Shown here: positions 18,937 to 28,290 of the stretch, piece by piece
How positions within the stretch are numbered: the first letter of the stretch is position 1
How the letters are laid out: the number at the start of each line of letters is the position of its first letter
Source: Candidatus Saccharimonadota bacterium
GTDB lineage: Bacteria > Patescibacteriota > Saccharimonadia > Saccharimonadales > Saccharimonadaceae
DNA: 64,000 nt
Assembly (NCBI GenBank): GCA_002726935.1
Contig: PBTC01000019.1
Location: 1-64,000 of the forward strand
Direction: 5' to 3'
Notes under the pieces: generated by a model
The model's input: only the letters and a program-made list of their open reading frames with translations
The model's database searches: none
What the model was told of the DNA's origin: nothing
Position numbers and translations under genes: made by a program

Positions 18937-19196
18937 CGTTTCCTCTCCTCGGTGTCTGGTGCATCCTTGCTTCCCATGTAAATAAGATAGGTTGCAAACG
19001 CTGCGCCACTGACCAACACCAGCGCCGTGGCCAAAAGCAAGAGATCCTGGCTCATCTCGTTGGGCACTAGAGGTCCTGCAAGGAATTGTCGGTCAACCAG
19101 AATAAATAAGGTGAGCGTAATAAGACCGGCTGCGAGGTTGGACAGCGTACGCTTCCAGTATTTGGTTAACCAGTGGGGGTTTTCATTCTTGCTCAT
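18933..19196 (-). CDS. Small two-TM membrane protein
   Basis: LAAGLITLTLFILVDRQFLAG...LLLLATALVLVSGAAFATYLIYMG. Confidence 0.6.
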   Translation of the reverse strand: MSKNENPHWLTKYWKRTLSNLAAGLITLTLFILVDRQFLAGPLVPNEMSQDLLLLATALVLVSGAAFATYLIYMGSKDAPDTEERKR

Positions 19197-19522
19197 GAAT
19201 CGCCATCGCTATTGGAGGTGGGAGATGCGTTTTTAATTGCGGTGAAAGCCGTCTTGAGCAGATCGAGTGCGAGTGCCGCTGTTACCGCTAGAAATGGAAT
19301 GCTTGCGGCCAACAAAACCCATCCGGCCGCTTTCTCTAGAATGGGGAGGATCTCTTCGTATTCTACTTTGTAGCCCGTGATGAGCAAAACCCCATTAACG
19401 AGTAAGAAGCCAACGATACACAACAAAACGAGGACCAAGGTTGACAAAAAGAGCGCTCGAAGAAACAGCGAACCTGGATCTTGTTTTGAAGGTTTCTCAT
19501 GGAATTTGGATTGGTCGTTCAT
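19193..19522 (-). CDS. Small two-TM membrane protein
   Basis: LFLSTLVLVLLCIVGFLLVNGVLLITGYKVEYEEILPILEKAAGWVLLAASIPFLAVTAALAL; start trimmed to MNDQSKFH. Confidence 0.6.
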   Translation of the reverse strand: MNDQSKFHEKPSKQDPGSLFLRALFLSTLVLVLLCIVGFLLVNGVLLITGYKVEYEEILPILEKAAGWVLLAASIPFLAVTAALALDLLKTAFTAIKNASPTSNSDGDS

Positions 19523-19579
19523 TATTTTTCCTTTGGATACGAGCCGTCTATGCACTCGTTTGTGGGTTGATAGCGCCAA

Positions 19580-19873
19580 TTACAGGAGGGGGCGATCCTT
19601 GAGCTGCTGCTCCAGGGCTTCCCTTGATTGCTTCATGATTTGTTTTCTTTCTTCTGCGGTGATTACACGCAGGGACTCTCCGGGCTTGATGGCGGGGCGT
19701 AAGAATAGTTTTCCCATGTCCCAATCAAAACCCAAGTCCACCGCCTCAACGCCAACTCGAGCTCGGGGCCCAATGGCATTCGGGTTGAAAACTGGAATGG
19801 CTACTTCAAGGTCGCGTCCTGCTGTTTGCTCTATGATGCTGTTCAGGAGGTCTCGAAGCTCTGTGGCGGTCAT
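19580..19873 (-). CDS. Hypothetical protein
   Basis: MTATELRDLLNSIIEQTAGRDLEVAIPVFNPNAIGPRARVGVEAVDLGFDW; similar layout to the 'MTVAELHAQLQVLIEQGKGDTPVCA' protein at 22116. Confidence 0.5.
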   Translation of the reverse strand: MTATELRDLLNSIIEQTAGRDLEVAIPVFNPNAIGPRARVGVEAVDLGFDWDMGKLFLRPAIKPGESLRVITAEERKQIMKQSREALEQQLKDRPLL

Positions 19874-20154
19874 TGAGCTTAGTTGCCGATCAAGAAGGTT
19901 TCGATCAGGCTGGCGTCCCGGGTATTTTCTTCCTGGGCGCTGTGTGTTGATGTCTGAATGGGGGCTGGGATATTGCCGGCGAATGCCATCAGGTTACCAA
20001 ACAAGGAGGAAACTTCGTTGTAGTTCATTTGGGATTGTTCTGCGGTAAACAACATGCTCATCTCCTTGTCTTCAATGGTTAAACTATACAATATAAATAT
20101 TTTTTAGTCAATTAAATTTGGTTTTTGAGGTTGTTGTTGGTTCCGCCGCGCTAA

Positions 20155-20505
20155 TCACATGCCGAATTTCGGCTTTGATGAGCTTGCAGGTTTTTGACTG
20201 GATGGCGCCTGGCTTGCCGCGGGGCTGTCTTCATACACAAATGAAGGGTTTTCTTTGATGTATTGCTGTCGTTGCTCAACCGGTAGCGAGAATACTTTGC
20301 GAAATTGCTCTTCGACCAGCGAGCTCAAGCCGGGCATCACATCAACCTGGATCCCTTCTTTCATATTGTTGTTGATGTAGTACTCAATCTTTCCGTCTTC
20401 AATGTAGATGCATTCCAGATCATCGCCGTTGGGGAATTCACCGCGGATCAAAGCGGGAATATTTGAGAATCGTAGTTCCATGGAGTTGTTGGCGGTGGTG
20501 TTCAT
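20155..20505 (-). CDS. Hypothetical protein
   Basis: 116 aa ORF. Confidence 0.5.
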   Translation of the reverse strand: MNTTANNSMELRFSNIPALIRGEFPNGDDLECIYIEDGKIEYYINNNMKEGIQVDVMPGLSSLVEEQFRKVFSLPVEQRQQYIKENPSFVYEDSPAASQAPSSQKPASSSKPKFGM

Positions 20506-20598
20506 GTAGGGTTCCCCTGAAGTTAAGTTTTTTCAAAAAATAGCACTTAAAAACGATCAAAACAATTACTCATTATTATACGATTTGGGCGTCAATTG

Positions 20599-21177
20599 TC
20601 ATTCGTAAATACTGGCCTTGAGCATGCTAAAGGAGCCGTCATTTCCTGTGGCCGACTTTACCTGGTTACATCTCAAAGCGATGTAATGCACCAGGCCGTC
20701 AGCCCAATTCACCTGAATCCCGTCATGTCCAAGCTCCCGAAGTACACGCGTAATGGTCCCGTCTAACCGAGGGTCACCCCTGAGGATTTTATTGACCATG
20801 GCGTCGACCTGGTCTGGGAAAAGCGCCTTGATCATGGGCATTGCGGGGTACTCCAGCCCGTATTCTTCTCCCATGGCGTAGTCGGCTTGCGTAATGAAAG
20901 GCCTTTGTATGCTGGCAAAGAGCTTCATGGGCTCGCCAGTGCAGTACTGCATGGCGTCTTCTTCGCAACTTGTCAGATAGATTCCCTTGCCAAAGATGCC
21001 TTGGTCGCTGGGTTTGAATGCGTCAAACTTTTCGTCGGTACCGTGGTAAATCATTTTCGGCGATCCGTCCGAATTGACCACTGAGCTTTGCCCAAACCAC
21101 TGCCGGAAGTTCGGGTTTTCCATCACTCCGGCCGGCGCAACTTTGATCTGTTTCTTCAGGGGGCTATCAAATTTCAT
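20599..21177 (-). CDS. ART-PolyVal-type ADP-ribosyltransferase-like protein (dispersed copy)
   Basis: MKFDSPLKKQIKVAPAGVMENPNFRQWFGQSSVVNSDGSPKMIYHGTDEKFDAFKPSDQGIFGKGIYLTS...QVKSATGNDGSF. Confidence 0.85.
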   Translation of the reverse strand: MKFDSPLKKQIKVAPAGVMENPNFRQWFGQSSVVNSDGSPKMIYHGTDEKFDAFKPSDQGIFGKGIYLTSCEEDAMQYCTGEPMKLFASIQRPFITQADYAMGEEYGLEYPAMPMIKALFPDQVDAMVNKILRGDPRLDGTITRVLRELGHDGIQVNWADGLVHYIALRCNQVKSATGNDGSFSMLKASIYE

Positions 21178-21282
21178 AGTGGGCGAGCAATTCACAGTCG
21201 ACGTCGTTGTATTTTCTGCTCGAATGGCGGGGCAATCCAGAAAACCACCGCCCCGATCTGCAGCGCCCTGCCCTGTGTGTTC

Positions 21283-21813
21283 TTAGTCCTGCGCCTTGTC
21301 CGACCCGGCAACGTGATCTTTGTACGATCGGGCAGCTTGAATGCCGGCTGCGATGGCCCACAAGATGTGCAGATTGGGCTCCTTGATCTCGCTTTTCAGG
21401 GAGGTGAGCACCCGCGGCGCAGATGGCCGGTACCGAAAACCGTAATCGGTGGTCAGTGTATCTGGGAGTTCTTCAAAGGTTCTTGCTTTTACCCAGTGCT
21501 CAAAAGCCGCGCTTGCCAACAGGTCCATCATGTCCTGCTCGGCGACAAATGAATAAACACCAAGTTCGTTGTGAACTTCCAGCGTTTTAAGCCAGGTTCG
21601 AAGCTCAATTCGTGTTCGATCGCCCTGAGCATCTCTGTACTGAACCACGCGCGACAGCCCATTGTCTCTTAACAGGCTCACGGTCATTCCTCGGTGCTGG
21701 CCAAGCAGCATGTCCATTACTTCGGGCAAAGACTCCCCGGTGTGGGGTGGCGAGGGATGGATCTGCTCAGTCAATGGGACGCTGGGAAAATCAGATGTCG
21801 TGTTCTCGTTCAT
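21283..21813 (-). CDS. Hypothetical protein
   Basis: 176 aa ORF. Confidence 0.5.
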   Translation of the reverse strand: MNENTTSDFPSVPLTEQIHPSPPHTGESLPEVMDMLLGQHRGMTVSLLRDNGLSRVVQYRDAQGDRTRIELRTWLKTLEVHNELGVYSFVAEQDMMDLLASAAFEHWVKARTFEELPDTLTTDYGFRYRPSAPRVLTSLKSEIKEPNLHILWAIAAGIQAARSYKDHVAGSDKAQD

Positions 21814-21822
21814 GGTCGCGTT

Positions 21823-22119
21823 TCACAGTGAGGCCGGTTGACGGTGTGGCTGGTTATCGTTCGTGTTCGGATTAGGTGTCACTTTCTTGCCGGTTAAGCT
21901 CGAGCGGCCCGAGACTTTGATGCAAAACAGCTCCCAAAATGCGGGGTGCATTCGTCTGTCGTTAGCTTCCCATTGTTGCCACGTCCGACAGGAGGCGTGC
22001 ACAAGCAACGCGGCCTGGGTCTGGGTGAGCCCACCAGCCTCCCGGGCGGCCAGTATCTCCTGCGGTGTCGGGTTGCGAGACGATGAGGCGCGCTTGGCTA
22101 CTATTTGGGGGTTGCTCAT
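21823..22119 (-). CDS. XRE-family HTH protein
   Basis: PTPQEILAAREAGGLTQTQAALLVHASCRTWQQWEANDRRMHPAFWELFCIKV; start trimmed to MSNPQIVAK. Confidence 0.7.
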   Translation of the reverse strand: MSNPQIVAKRASSSRNPTPQEILAAREAGGLTQTQAALLVHASCRTWQQWEANDRRMHPAFWELFCIKVSGRSSLTGKKVTPNPNTNDNQPHRQPASL

Positions 22120-22589
22120 GGCAAACGTAACCCTTCCTTGGCGAGCGACATCATCCGGCTGATCAGGGCTCCTTTGTCGAGACCTCTCAATTCCGGGATG
22201 GTCTTTGATGCTTCTGGGTGAGCGCTGTGCCAAATTTTCTCCAGGGCGACCTTCATACCGTAAGACGAGGGTGCGCGATCATGGTGTTGGTCGGCAAAGG
22301 CACCACACCGCGTCTTGATGGCATCGGCTGTGGAATTCCACTCTTGTACCCTGCTCTCACCCCAGTTCAGTGGCAGCGGGTTCCTTTGAGCAAAGTGGGC
22401 ATCTGGGCGCACGTGAATCAAAAGGGCGTCTGTGTACCCCGATGGGCTTAACACGGTGTACACCTGAAACGGGTACCGCGCGCGGCAGTCGGTTGCACAA
22501 ACCGGCGTGTCGCCCTTGCCTTGCTCAATAAGCACTTGGAGTTGGGCGTGCAATTCGGCAACGGTCATTGTGTTGAGCTCGATCGTCAT
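22116..22589 (-). CDS. Hypothetical protein
   Basis: Likely starts MTIELNTMTVAELHAQLQVLIEQGKGDTPVCATDCRARYPFQVYTV; overlaps the start of the XRE gene by 4 nt. Start approximate. Confidence 0.5.
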   Translation of the reverse strand: MTIELNTMTVAELHAQLQVLIEQGKGDTPVCATDCRARYPFQVYTVLSPSGYTDALLIHVRPDAHFAQRNPLPLNWGESRVQEWNSTADAIKTRCGAFADQHHDRAPSSYGMKVALEKIWHSAHPEASKTIPELRGLDKGALISRMMSLAKEGLRLP

Positions 22590-22740
22590 TTCAGTCTCCG
22601 CCACTGAGTCCCCGAGGCGCGGGTGTGTTCGATGCACAGGCTTTAATATACGCTCAATGAGCGTATTTGTCAATGTAAAGCCACCGCCAGGGCAGGTTAA
22701 AAGCGATCGAGGGAGTGTTGGTTTGTGGGCTCTGTGGTGC

Positions 22741-23127
22741 TCAGTGGTGAAGTGCGCGATCAAGGTATGCTCGCACCATCTGCATGCCCCGAATCTCAAA
22801 ACGATCAATCACCTCCACGGGACTTAATCCCTCAAAGGCGCCATTGGGCTTTTTCATCCAAGCGTAGCAAACATCCGGCTGAGGATATATTTGGCGAAGC
22901 CGTGCGTGGATGCCCAGCAGGTGACTTAAGCGCGCATGGGGTATGCCGCCGGCTTCCAAAATCTTTTGAGTGTCCTTGGGCAAAGCATCACAGTTGGCTG
23001 CCAAACCAAGAATCCGAGCGGCCTGCTCACCCTCAATTCCCCAGCGGCTCATCAGTGCGATCGCCAATCGTGATTGCTTCTCTGGATCCTGCCGGGACCC
23101 GTGGTCAGTGTGCTCCGTGGGCATCAT
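22741..23127 (-). CDS. Xre/MbcA/ParS-type antitoxin-like protein (no adjacent RES toxin)
   Basis: RLSHLLGIHARLRQIYPQPDVCYAWMKKPNGAFEGLSPVEVIDRFEIRGMQMVRAYLDRAL resembles the DUF2384 toxin-binding domain. Confidence 0.55.
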   Translation of the reverse strand: MMPTEHTDHGSRQDPEKQSRLAIALMSRWGIEGEQAARILGLAANCDALPKDTQKILEAGGIPHARLSHLLGIHARLRQIYPQPDVCYAWMKKPNGAFEGLSPVEVIDRFEIRGMQMVRAYLDRALHH

Positions 23128-23214
23128 TTCGGCGCCTTAAAAAGAATTTCTCTCCTCCAAGTCTACACCCGGGGGAGAGGCTTCACCGAAAAGGAATCAA
23201 TATGGTTTGTCTGA

Positions 23215-23580
23215 TTAACCCATACCCATGGAGCTGGATTTCCTGGGCTGAGCTTCTTTTTTAAGCGTCGCAATCATGCCAGCGATCTCACTTGTCTCAT
23301 CCTCAAGGAGCGAGTAAGAGTCGATGTAGGCGCCCTCGTCATCTCGAATACAGATGACCGGCCGCACATAGTTGCCCGTCGTGCTCTGCTCCTGGATTTC
23401 AAAATGACCAGCTCTAGATCCCATCGTCGATTGAAATACGCCCAAACCAATTTCTTTGAGCCTGCTCGATACTGGGCCATCTCCTAACTGAGTTTGCGTA
23501 ATCTCCCCTTTCTCCACGCTGGTGTCTCCCCAGGTGCTCTCCATTTGCGCATCGGCAAGTCGTTTGAGTTCATCGTTCAT
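23215..23580 (-). CDS. Hypothetical protein
   Basis: 121 aa ORF. Confidence 0.45.
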   Translation of the reverse strand: MNDELKRLADAQMESTWGDTSVEKGEITQTQLGDGPVSSRLKEIGLGVFQSTMGSRAGHFEIQEQSTTGNYVRPVICIRDDEGAYIDSYSLLEDETSEIAGMIATLKKEAQPRKSSSMGMG

Positions 23581-23609
23581 CGTGTAATTCCCCTTTGTTA
23601 TTAAAAATT

Positions 23610-24359
23610 TCAGGCGTCGTACCGGTCGTTCAAGGGATCAAAGTTCCCATTGTTCGTGGTCGACTTGATTTGCCGAGGATCCAGCAGCACATATTCCATA
23701 ACGCCATGCACTGGTCGCATCACTCCATCAAACCCAGCGGCCTTCATGCTTCTGAACCAGTCCTCTTGGGTAATGAAATTAGACGCCGCGGCGCAAATCT
23801 TATCGAATGCGTACTCCGGCTCTCTTAAGCATTCGAGCTTGACCTCCCGATGCGTTTCCCTGGCGTCAAAACCATTTTCAAAGACCTCGTCATGTAGGGC
23901 ATCAAAGAAGCGATGAATTGACTCAACATCCATGGCGCCGCTCGTGATTGGATTTTGCAGGCTCAAATACGCATTGATCATGCGGCCTTCTTCACCAGCA
24001 AAGCATTGGAGTGTCTTAAAACACCCGTCTGTGAAATAAAACCCAGGGCCAAAACGGTTGTAACCACCGCCAATCTTGCTTACATCAAAGCGGTCAAATT
24101 CATGCGTCGTAGCATGCTGTACAACCTTTGGGCGCCCTAGTTCATCGACTACGTGGCTGTTGGCAAACCATTGTCGAAACTGCAAGTTGCCTTCAAAGGG
24201 GCTTCGTTGTATTTGACTGGCGGAGATCCTGGCAGGAGGCATAGGTGCCAAATGGTCATCGGTGTGATGCCCAATAACCCCTGGCTTGTGTAGTCTGCCT
24301 TGTGCCTGCGCTTTGAGAAGGCTTGGTGATATTTTTGGAGTAGCGCTCTTAAAGTCCAT
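23610..24359 (-). CDS. ART-PolyVal-type ADP-ribosyltransferase-like protein (dispersed copy)
   Basis: MDFKSATPKISPS...SPFEGNLQFRQWFANSHVVDELGRPKVVQHATTHEFDRFD..GGYNRFGPGFYFTDG...QIKSTTNNGNFDPLNDRYDA. Confidence 0.8.
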   Translation of the reverse strand: MDFKSATPKISPSLLKAQAQGRLHKPGVIGHHTDDHLAPMPPARISASQIQRSPFEGNLQFRQWFANSHVVDELGRPKVVQHATTHEFDRFDVSKIGGGYNRFGPGFYFTDGCFKTLQCFAGEEGRMINAYLSLQNPITSGAMDVESIHRFFDALHDEVFENGFDARETHREVKLECLREPEYAFDKICAAASNFITQEDWFRSMKAAGFDGVMRPVHGVMEYVLLDPRQIKSTTNNGNFDPLNDRYDA

Positions 24360-24594
24360 GATGTCCAATCTGATGGGTGATGACTTGGATGTCATCTCAA
24401 CAAGTGATTGAAGAAATCATAGGTTGGCGGTGGAGGACTTGAGAACAAAAAGCAGCTCGCTGAAAGCAGCGCCATCCACGCCCTGACGAGAGTCAAGATG
24501 ATGTGCCAGAAATTGGCCAAGGCCGCCAGGGCCAGTTTTTGGGTACCAACCTCGGTGATATCACTGGTCTTCTCTATCTTTTTGGCAAAATGCC

Positions 24595-24623
24595 TGATAT
24601 AATTGGGCATGTTGCCTAACATG
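24595..24623 (+). promoter_or_regulatory. Extended -10 promoter TGATATAAT with overlapping operator-like palindrome CATGTT-GCCT-AACATG
   Basis: TGnTATAAT at 24595-24603; perfect 6-bp arms at 24608-24623; 11 bp before the antitoxin ATG. Confidence 0.65.
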
Positions 24624-24633
24624 TGAGACAAAT

Positions 24634-25119
24634 ATGTCAACGCTAAAAGAAGAGATGGTTTTTTATCCGGCGGTGGCTGTTCCCGTTCTAAAGAATGTGG
24701 CTGTTGAGCCTTTCTATGTCGAGCTCAGTGACTTAATGGGTGTGCCGGTTACTAGTCCAAAGGATCTTTTTAAACTGACGTTGTTTGGTATTTCACCTCA
24801 GGTTGTTAATAGGTTGGTTGATTTGGGGCACGGCATTTTGGATATTGAAATGGTGATGCCCAGGCGAACTTTATCGCACCGTCAAAACAAGAAAGAGAAC
24901 CTGACCTCTGATGAAACGGGTCGCACTATTCGTGTGGCCAAGGTGGTTGCTTTGGCGACTCAAGTATTTGGCGGTCGAGAGAAGGCGCTGCGTTGGCTTA
25001 ATCGCACGCATCCGGTTCTTGATGAATTTTTCACGCCTTTGGGACTTTGTAGAAGTGAAGAGGGGGCCTTGCTTGTGCTTGATCACCTCAATGCGGTTGA
25101 TCACGGATTCGCAGCATAA
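24634..25119 (+). CDS. Xre/MbcA/ParS-family antitoxin of an RES-Xre toxin-antitoxin system
   Basis: KVVALATQVFGGREKALRWLNRTHPVLDEFFTPLGLCRSEEGALLVLDHLNAVDHG (DUF2384-like) and stop/start overlap (TAATG) with an RES gene. Confidence 0.85.
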   Translation: MSTLKEEMVFYPAVAVPVLKNVAVEPFYVELSDLMGVPVTSPKDLFKLTLFGISPQVVNRLVDLGHGILDIEMVMPRRTLSHRQNKKENLTSDETGRTIRVAKVVALATQVFGGREKALRWLNRTHPVLDEFFTPLGLCRSEEGALLVLDHLNAVDHGFAA

Positions 25120-25568
25120 TGCAGTTATGGCGCATTAGTAACTATAACGATCTATCGGGCAAAGGCGGTTTGGTCGTGAGTGGGCGTTGGCATAGCAAGG
25201 GGCGCCTGGTGGTGTATCTCGCAGAAAATCAATCCCTTTGCATGTTGGAAACATTGGTTCATCTTGATCTGCGTGCAGATGAAGTGCCTGATGCTTACCA
25301 GTTGCTTTGTGTTGATGTGGACCTGTCGACCTCGATTATGCGGCTGCCTGACGGATATCTTGAGCACGGTTGGTCCTCAAAAGCTCCTTTGACCCGGTCT
25401 ATCGGCGATCAATTCTTGGCCGAGAAACAGGCGGCGCTGTTAAGGGTGCCTTCTGCTTTAGTGCCTGGCCAGTTTAACTACTTATTGAACCCTGATCATC
25501 CCGACTCAAGGCTACTTCAGATTACTTCAGCGACAAAGCATCCATATGATGCAAGGTTTTTTTCATAA
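25119..25568 (+). CDS. RES-domain toxin
   Basis: MQLWRISNYNDLSGKGGLVVSGRWHSKGRLVVYLAENQSLCMLETLVHL...PSALVPGQFNYLLNPDHPD: canonical RES layout. Confidence 0.88.
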   Translation: MQLWRISNYNDLSGKGGLVVSGRWHSKGRLVVYLAENQSLCMLETLVHLDLRADEVPDAYQLLCVDVDLSTSIMRLPDGYLEHGWSSKAPLTRSIGDQFLAEKQAALLRVPSALVPGQFNYLLNPDHPDSRLLQITSATKHPYDARFFS

Positions 25569-25638
25569 CTAAGCTCAACATGCCAAAGATCTAAGTGGCG
25601 GCCGAGCTTTGAGCCGATAACTCCGCCTTTGCATTGCG

Positions 25639-26589
25639 TTAGAAATCTACCCTGGTACCGTCTTCGTAGATGATGCTGTCGACGCGGTAGGTTGCTGTCA
25701 GGTTCTCTGTCTTGGCGTCACGGATACGCTGGTGCTCATCTTTGAACTGGTTGTAATCAAAGCCGGTGTCGCGTTCTCTTTTGGTTTCGCCGGGTGAGGT
25801 GGGGTCATCCAGTGGCCAGCCAATCGACATGATCTTTTCGCCAAAGAGATCGTTCAGAACCAAAGAGCCTTTGATCGCGCGGGCAGGCTTTTCCAGTCCC
25901 ACCGCGGTGAACGCCAGGTTGAAGTAAATGCCGTGGCCATACTTTTTCTTGCTAAATCGCTTGTCTTCTAGGGTCACCACGATGATCTGCTCGTTGGCGG
26001 CCGGAGCTTTGGCTTCCTTTGGCTTGGCTGAGCTGCCGGAGCTGCTGGGGGAAGTCTTGGCGGAGGCGCCCTCCCCTGCCGGTGCTTGGGCTAGCCCCAA
26101 TCCAAACTTGGCTGTCAAACGTCGTTGATCCACCATGGCGCGAGTACTTTGCATGGTGGCCACAGTTGACTCGAGTGTGGCTTTGATCAAACCGCCGTTG
26201 TACTGATCTGCATCGGCGCGTGTTTTCTCAATGCGTTTGTCCAGGGACTCAATCTCACTGGCGGCCGATGCGGCTACTTCAGAATCCGGGGCGCTTGCCG
26301 GTGCCTGGGTCTTCATTTTTGCACCGGTGCGAATAGCAACGATACGCTGGTCGACCAAAGACTTGGTCAGCTTTAATACCGCGATGCGTTGGTCAATGGT
26401 GTTTTTGATCAGTCCTCCTTCATATTCTGCCGACTCTGCCTGTGCCTTGGAGATCTGCTCCTCGATCGCTGTGGCTTCTGCTTGCAGCTCCTTCATCGTG
26501 GCAAGAAGTGGGCTGGCCGATGGGTTGGCGTTGGCCAATGGAATGTACATGGCTGCACACAACAGAAACACAGAAAGCAGTTGCTTCAT
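25639..26589 (-). CDS. Secreted coiled-coil protein with internal duplication
   Basis: Signal peptide MKQLLSVFLLCAAMYIPLANA; duplicated 'EEQISKAQAESAEYEGGLIKNTIDQRIAVLKLTKSLVDQR / DKRIEKTRADADQYNGGLIKATLESTVATMQSTRAMVDQR'. Start trimmed to the signal-peptide Met; approximate. Confidence 0.65.
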   Translation of the reverse strand: MKQLLSVFLLCAAMYIPLANANPSASPLLATMKELQAEATAIEEQISKAQAESAEYEGGLIKNTIDQRIAVLKLTKSLVDQRIVAIRTGAKMKTQAPASAPDSEVAASAASEIESLDKRIEKTRADADQYNGGLIKATLESTVATMQSTRAMVDQRRLTAKFGLGLAQAPAGEGASAKTSPSSSGSSAKPKEAKAPAANEQIIVVTLEDKRFSKKKYGHGIYFNLAFTAVGLEKPARAIKGSLVLNDLFGEKIMSIGWPLDDPTSPGETKRERDTGFDYNQFKDEHQRIRDAKTENLTATYRVDSIIYEDGTRVDF

Positions 26590-28290
26590 TAAAAAGGGTC
26601 CTCGGTCGATAGATTGTGTATTCATCTCAGTAGTTTCTTTGTAGGTATGTAGGTGTTTAAAAGGCAAAAAAAATCACCAGCCGTTCACTTCAATAGCGGT
26701 TGTCAAGGCTGGATTCTTTTCGTAGCCCTATCCTTTCACAGAGACAATCTCCTGTCGAGGGACTCAATTGCGAGGGTCTAGCCTTTCTCACGATTGTCTG
26801 TAGAGCACAACAATCAGGGGTGCGATGCGGTAAACCACCGCCAGGGGCTGAGGCACAGCACTCACGTGTCGTTTTTTCACCGGTTTTTGCTGGTCCTTCG
26901 GGTTGTGCTTTGTGGTTAAGAGGGTTTGCCTGCTTCCAAAGAGGCAAAGGGTTGCCAGGACACGCTCTGATACGCAACGCCGGGGGCTTGTGGTTCAGTG
27001 CAGACCTGTGTTGTTCAGTTCGGTTTTTCACCCCTGACAAAGCAAATGGTTATGCTCTGGCGGTGGGGGAGTGAAACGACACTGGGTGTGTAAAGAATGG
27101 GGTGGTTGGTAGGCTTAAGTTCAGGGTTGGGTTTGGATCTGGGGGTGGCGCTGGCGCCAGGACGTGGGGCAACGATGGGGCGGATCCATAAGATGGAAAG
27201 AACGAAGTTCAATATGCCGGGGGTAAGGAATCACCAATGGAGCAGAGGGCACTAAGGTCAGCAAGGTCACCGAAGTCACTAAGAGCCAGAAGGATCAGTG
27301 CGTCACTTGGCCACGGGGCGAGATCAGATCCGGATAGGTAGCTTAATACGCCAAGGGGCGACATTGACTCCGATCAGCGGGCTTAACTCGGGGCCAAACA
27401 AGGGCTAAATAAGAGGCCTAAGCACAGGCAGTTGCAGAAGCGGCTCGGTCATTTCTTTAAGGGTATGGCGCACAAAGAGGGGAGAGTATTACGGATTTGT
27501 GAGAGTAGCCCTATCCATAGGGAAGTAACACTCAAGCGGGTAGTGAAACAAGCAACTAATTTGGAAATCAACCTGGCAATCAGCTTGGCAACCAACTTGG
27601 AAACTACGCCGGTAATGCACTAGGTGGCTACGGGGCTAAGAAACCTCATTGGAGTTATACAGCCATCAAGAGAAATATATCAGGGACTCTGGAGAAGTAG
27701 ACAAGTCCCCAAGGATTCGAAGATCCATAGGCAGAAACAGCATATGCCTGGAGAGGTCTAGATAAATCGCATAGGGTACTCACACGATCTGGCCACCGCC
27801 AAGGTCATTAATATCGACTCTGCGCATCTCCATGTACTCGTTGAAAGTCACTCAGTAGGCTAAGGGGTTTCAACTAGAGGCCTTTTTTGTTTGTTCAAGG
27901 GTCCTTCACAAACAATCACCAGGAACCTTCATTTTCAATTAGACCTCTTTTGGCAATCAAGCTTCCTTCTCTGAACATCAAGGCATCTCTGTGGCCCCTA
28001 CTCTTCTCAAACAAACGATAAGCTCGCCTTATGAATTCCTTTGGCATCCAGGTCGATTACCTAGGCCTCTTAGTTCAAACAAGGCAGCTTCCTACATCAA
28101 AGCATCAAGCCTTCTTGGTCAATCTAAATTCAGAACGCTGCTTTCAATCACCCTAGGCCTCTTAGTCCCAAACACCTAGGCCTCTTAGTCCAACCAACAG
28201 GATCCCTTCCGTTTCATCAAGACCTCTTGGTCCAATCCATAAGAACATCCCAACGTGGGATTTCAGCGGCCTTAAAAATACAACATTAAC

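Noticed and set aside
24392-24640. 82-aa minus-strand ORF 24392..24640
   Set aside because: Covers the promoter/operator of the Xre-RES module and has no recognisable features; its start overlaps the antitoxin gene.
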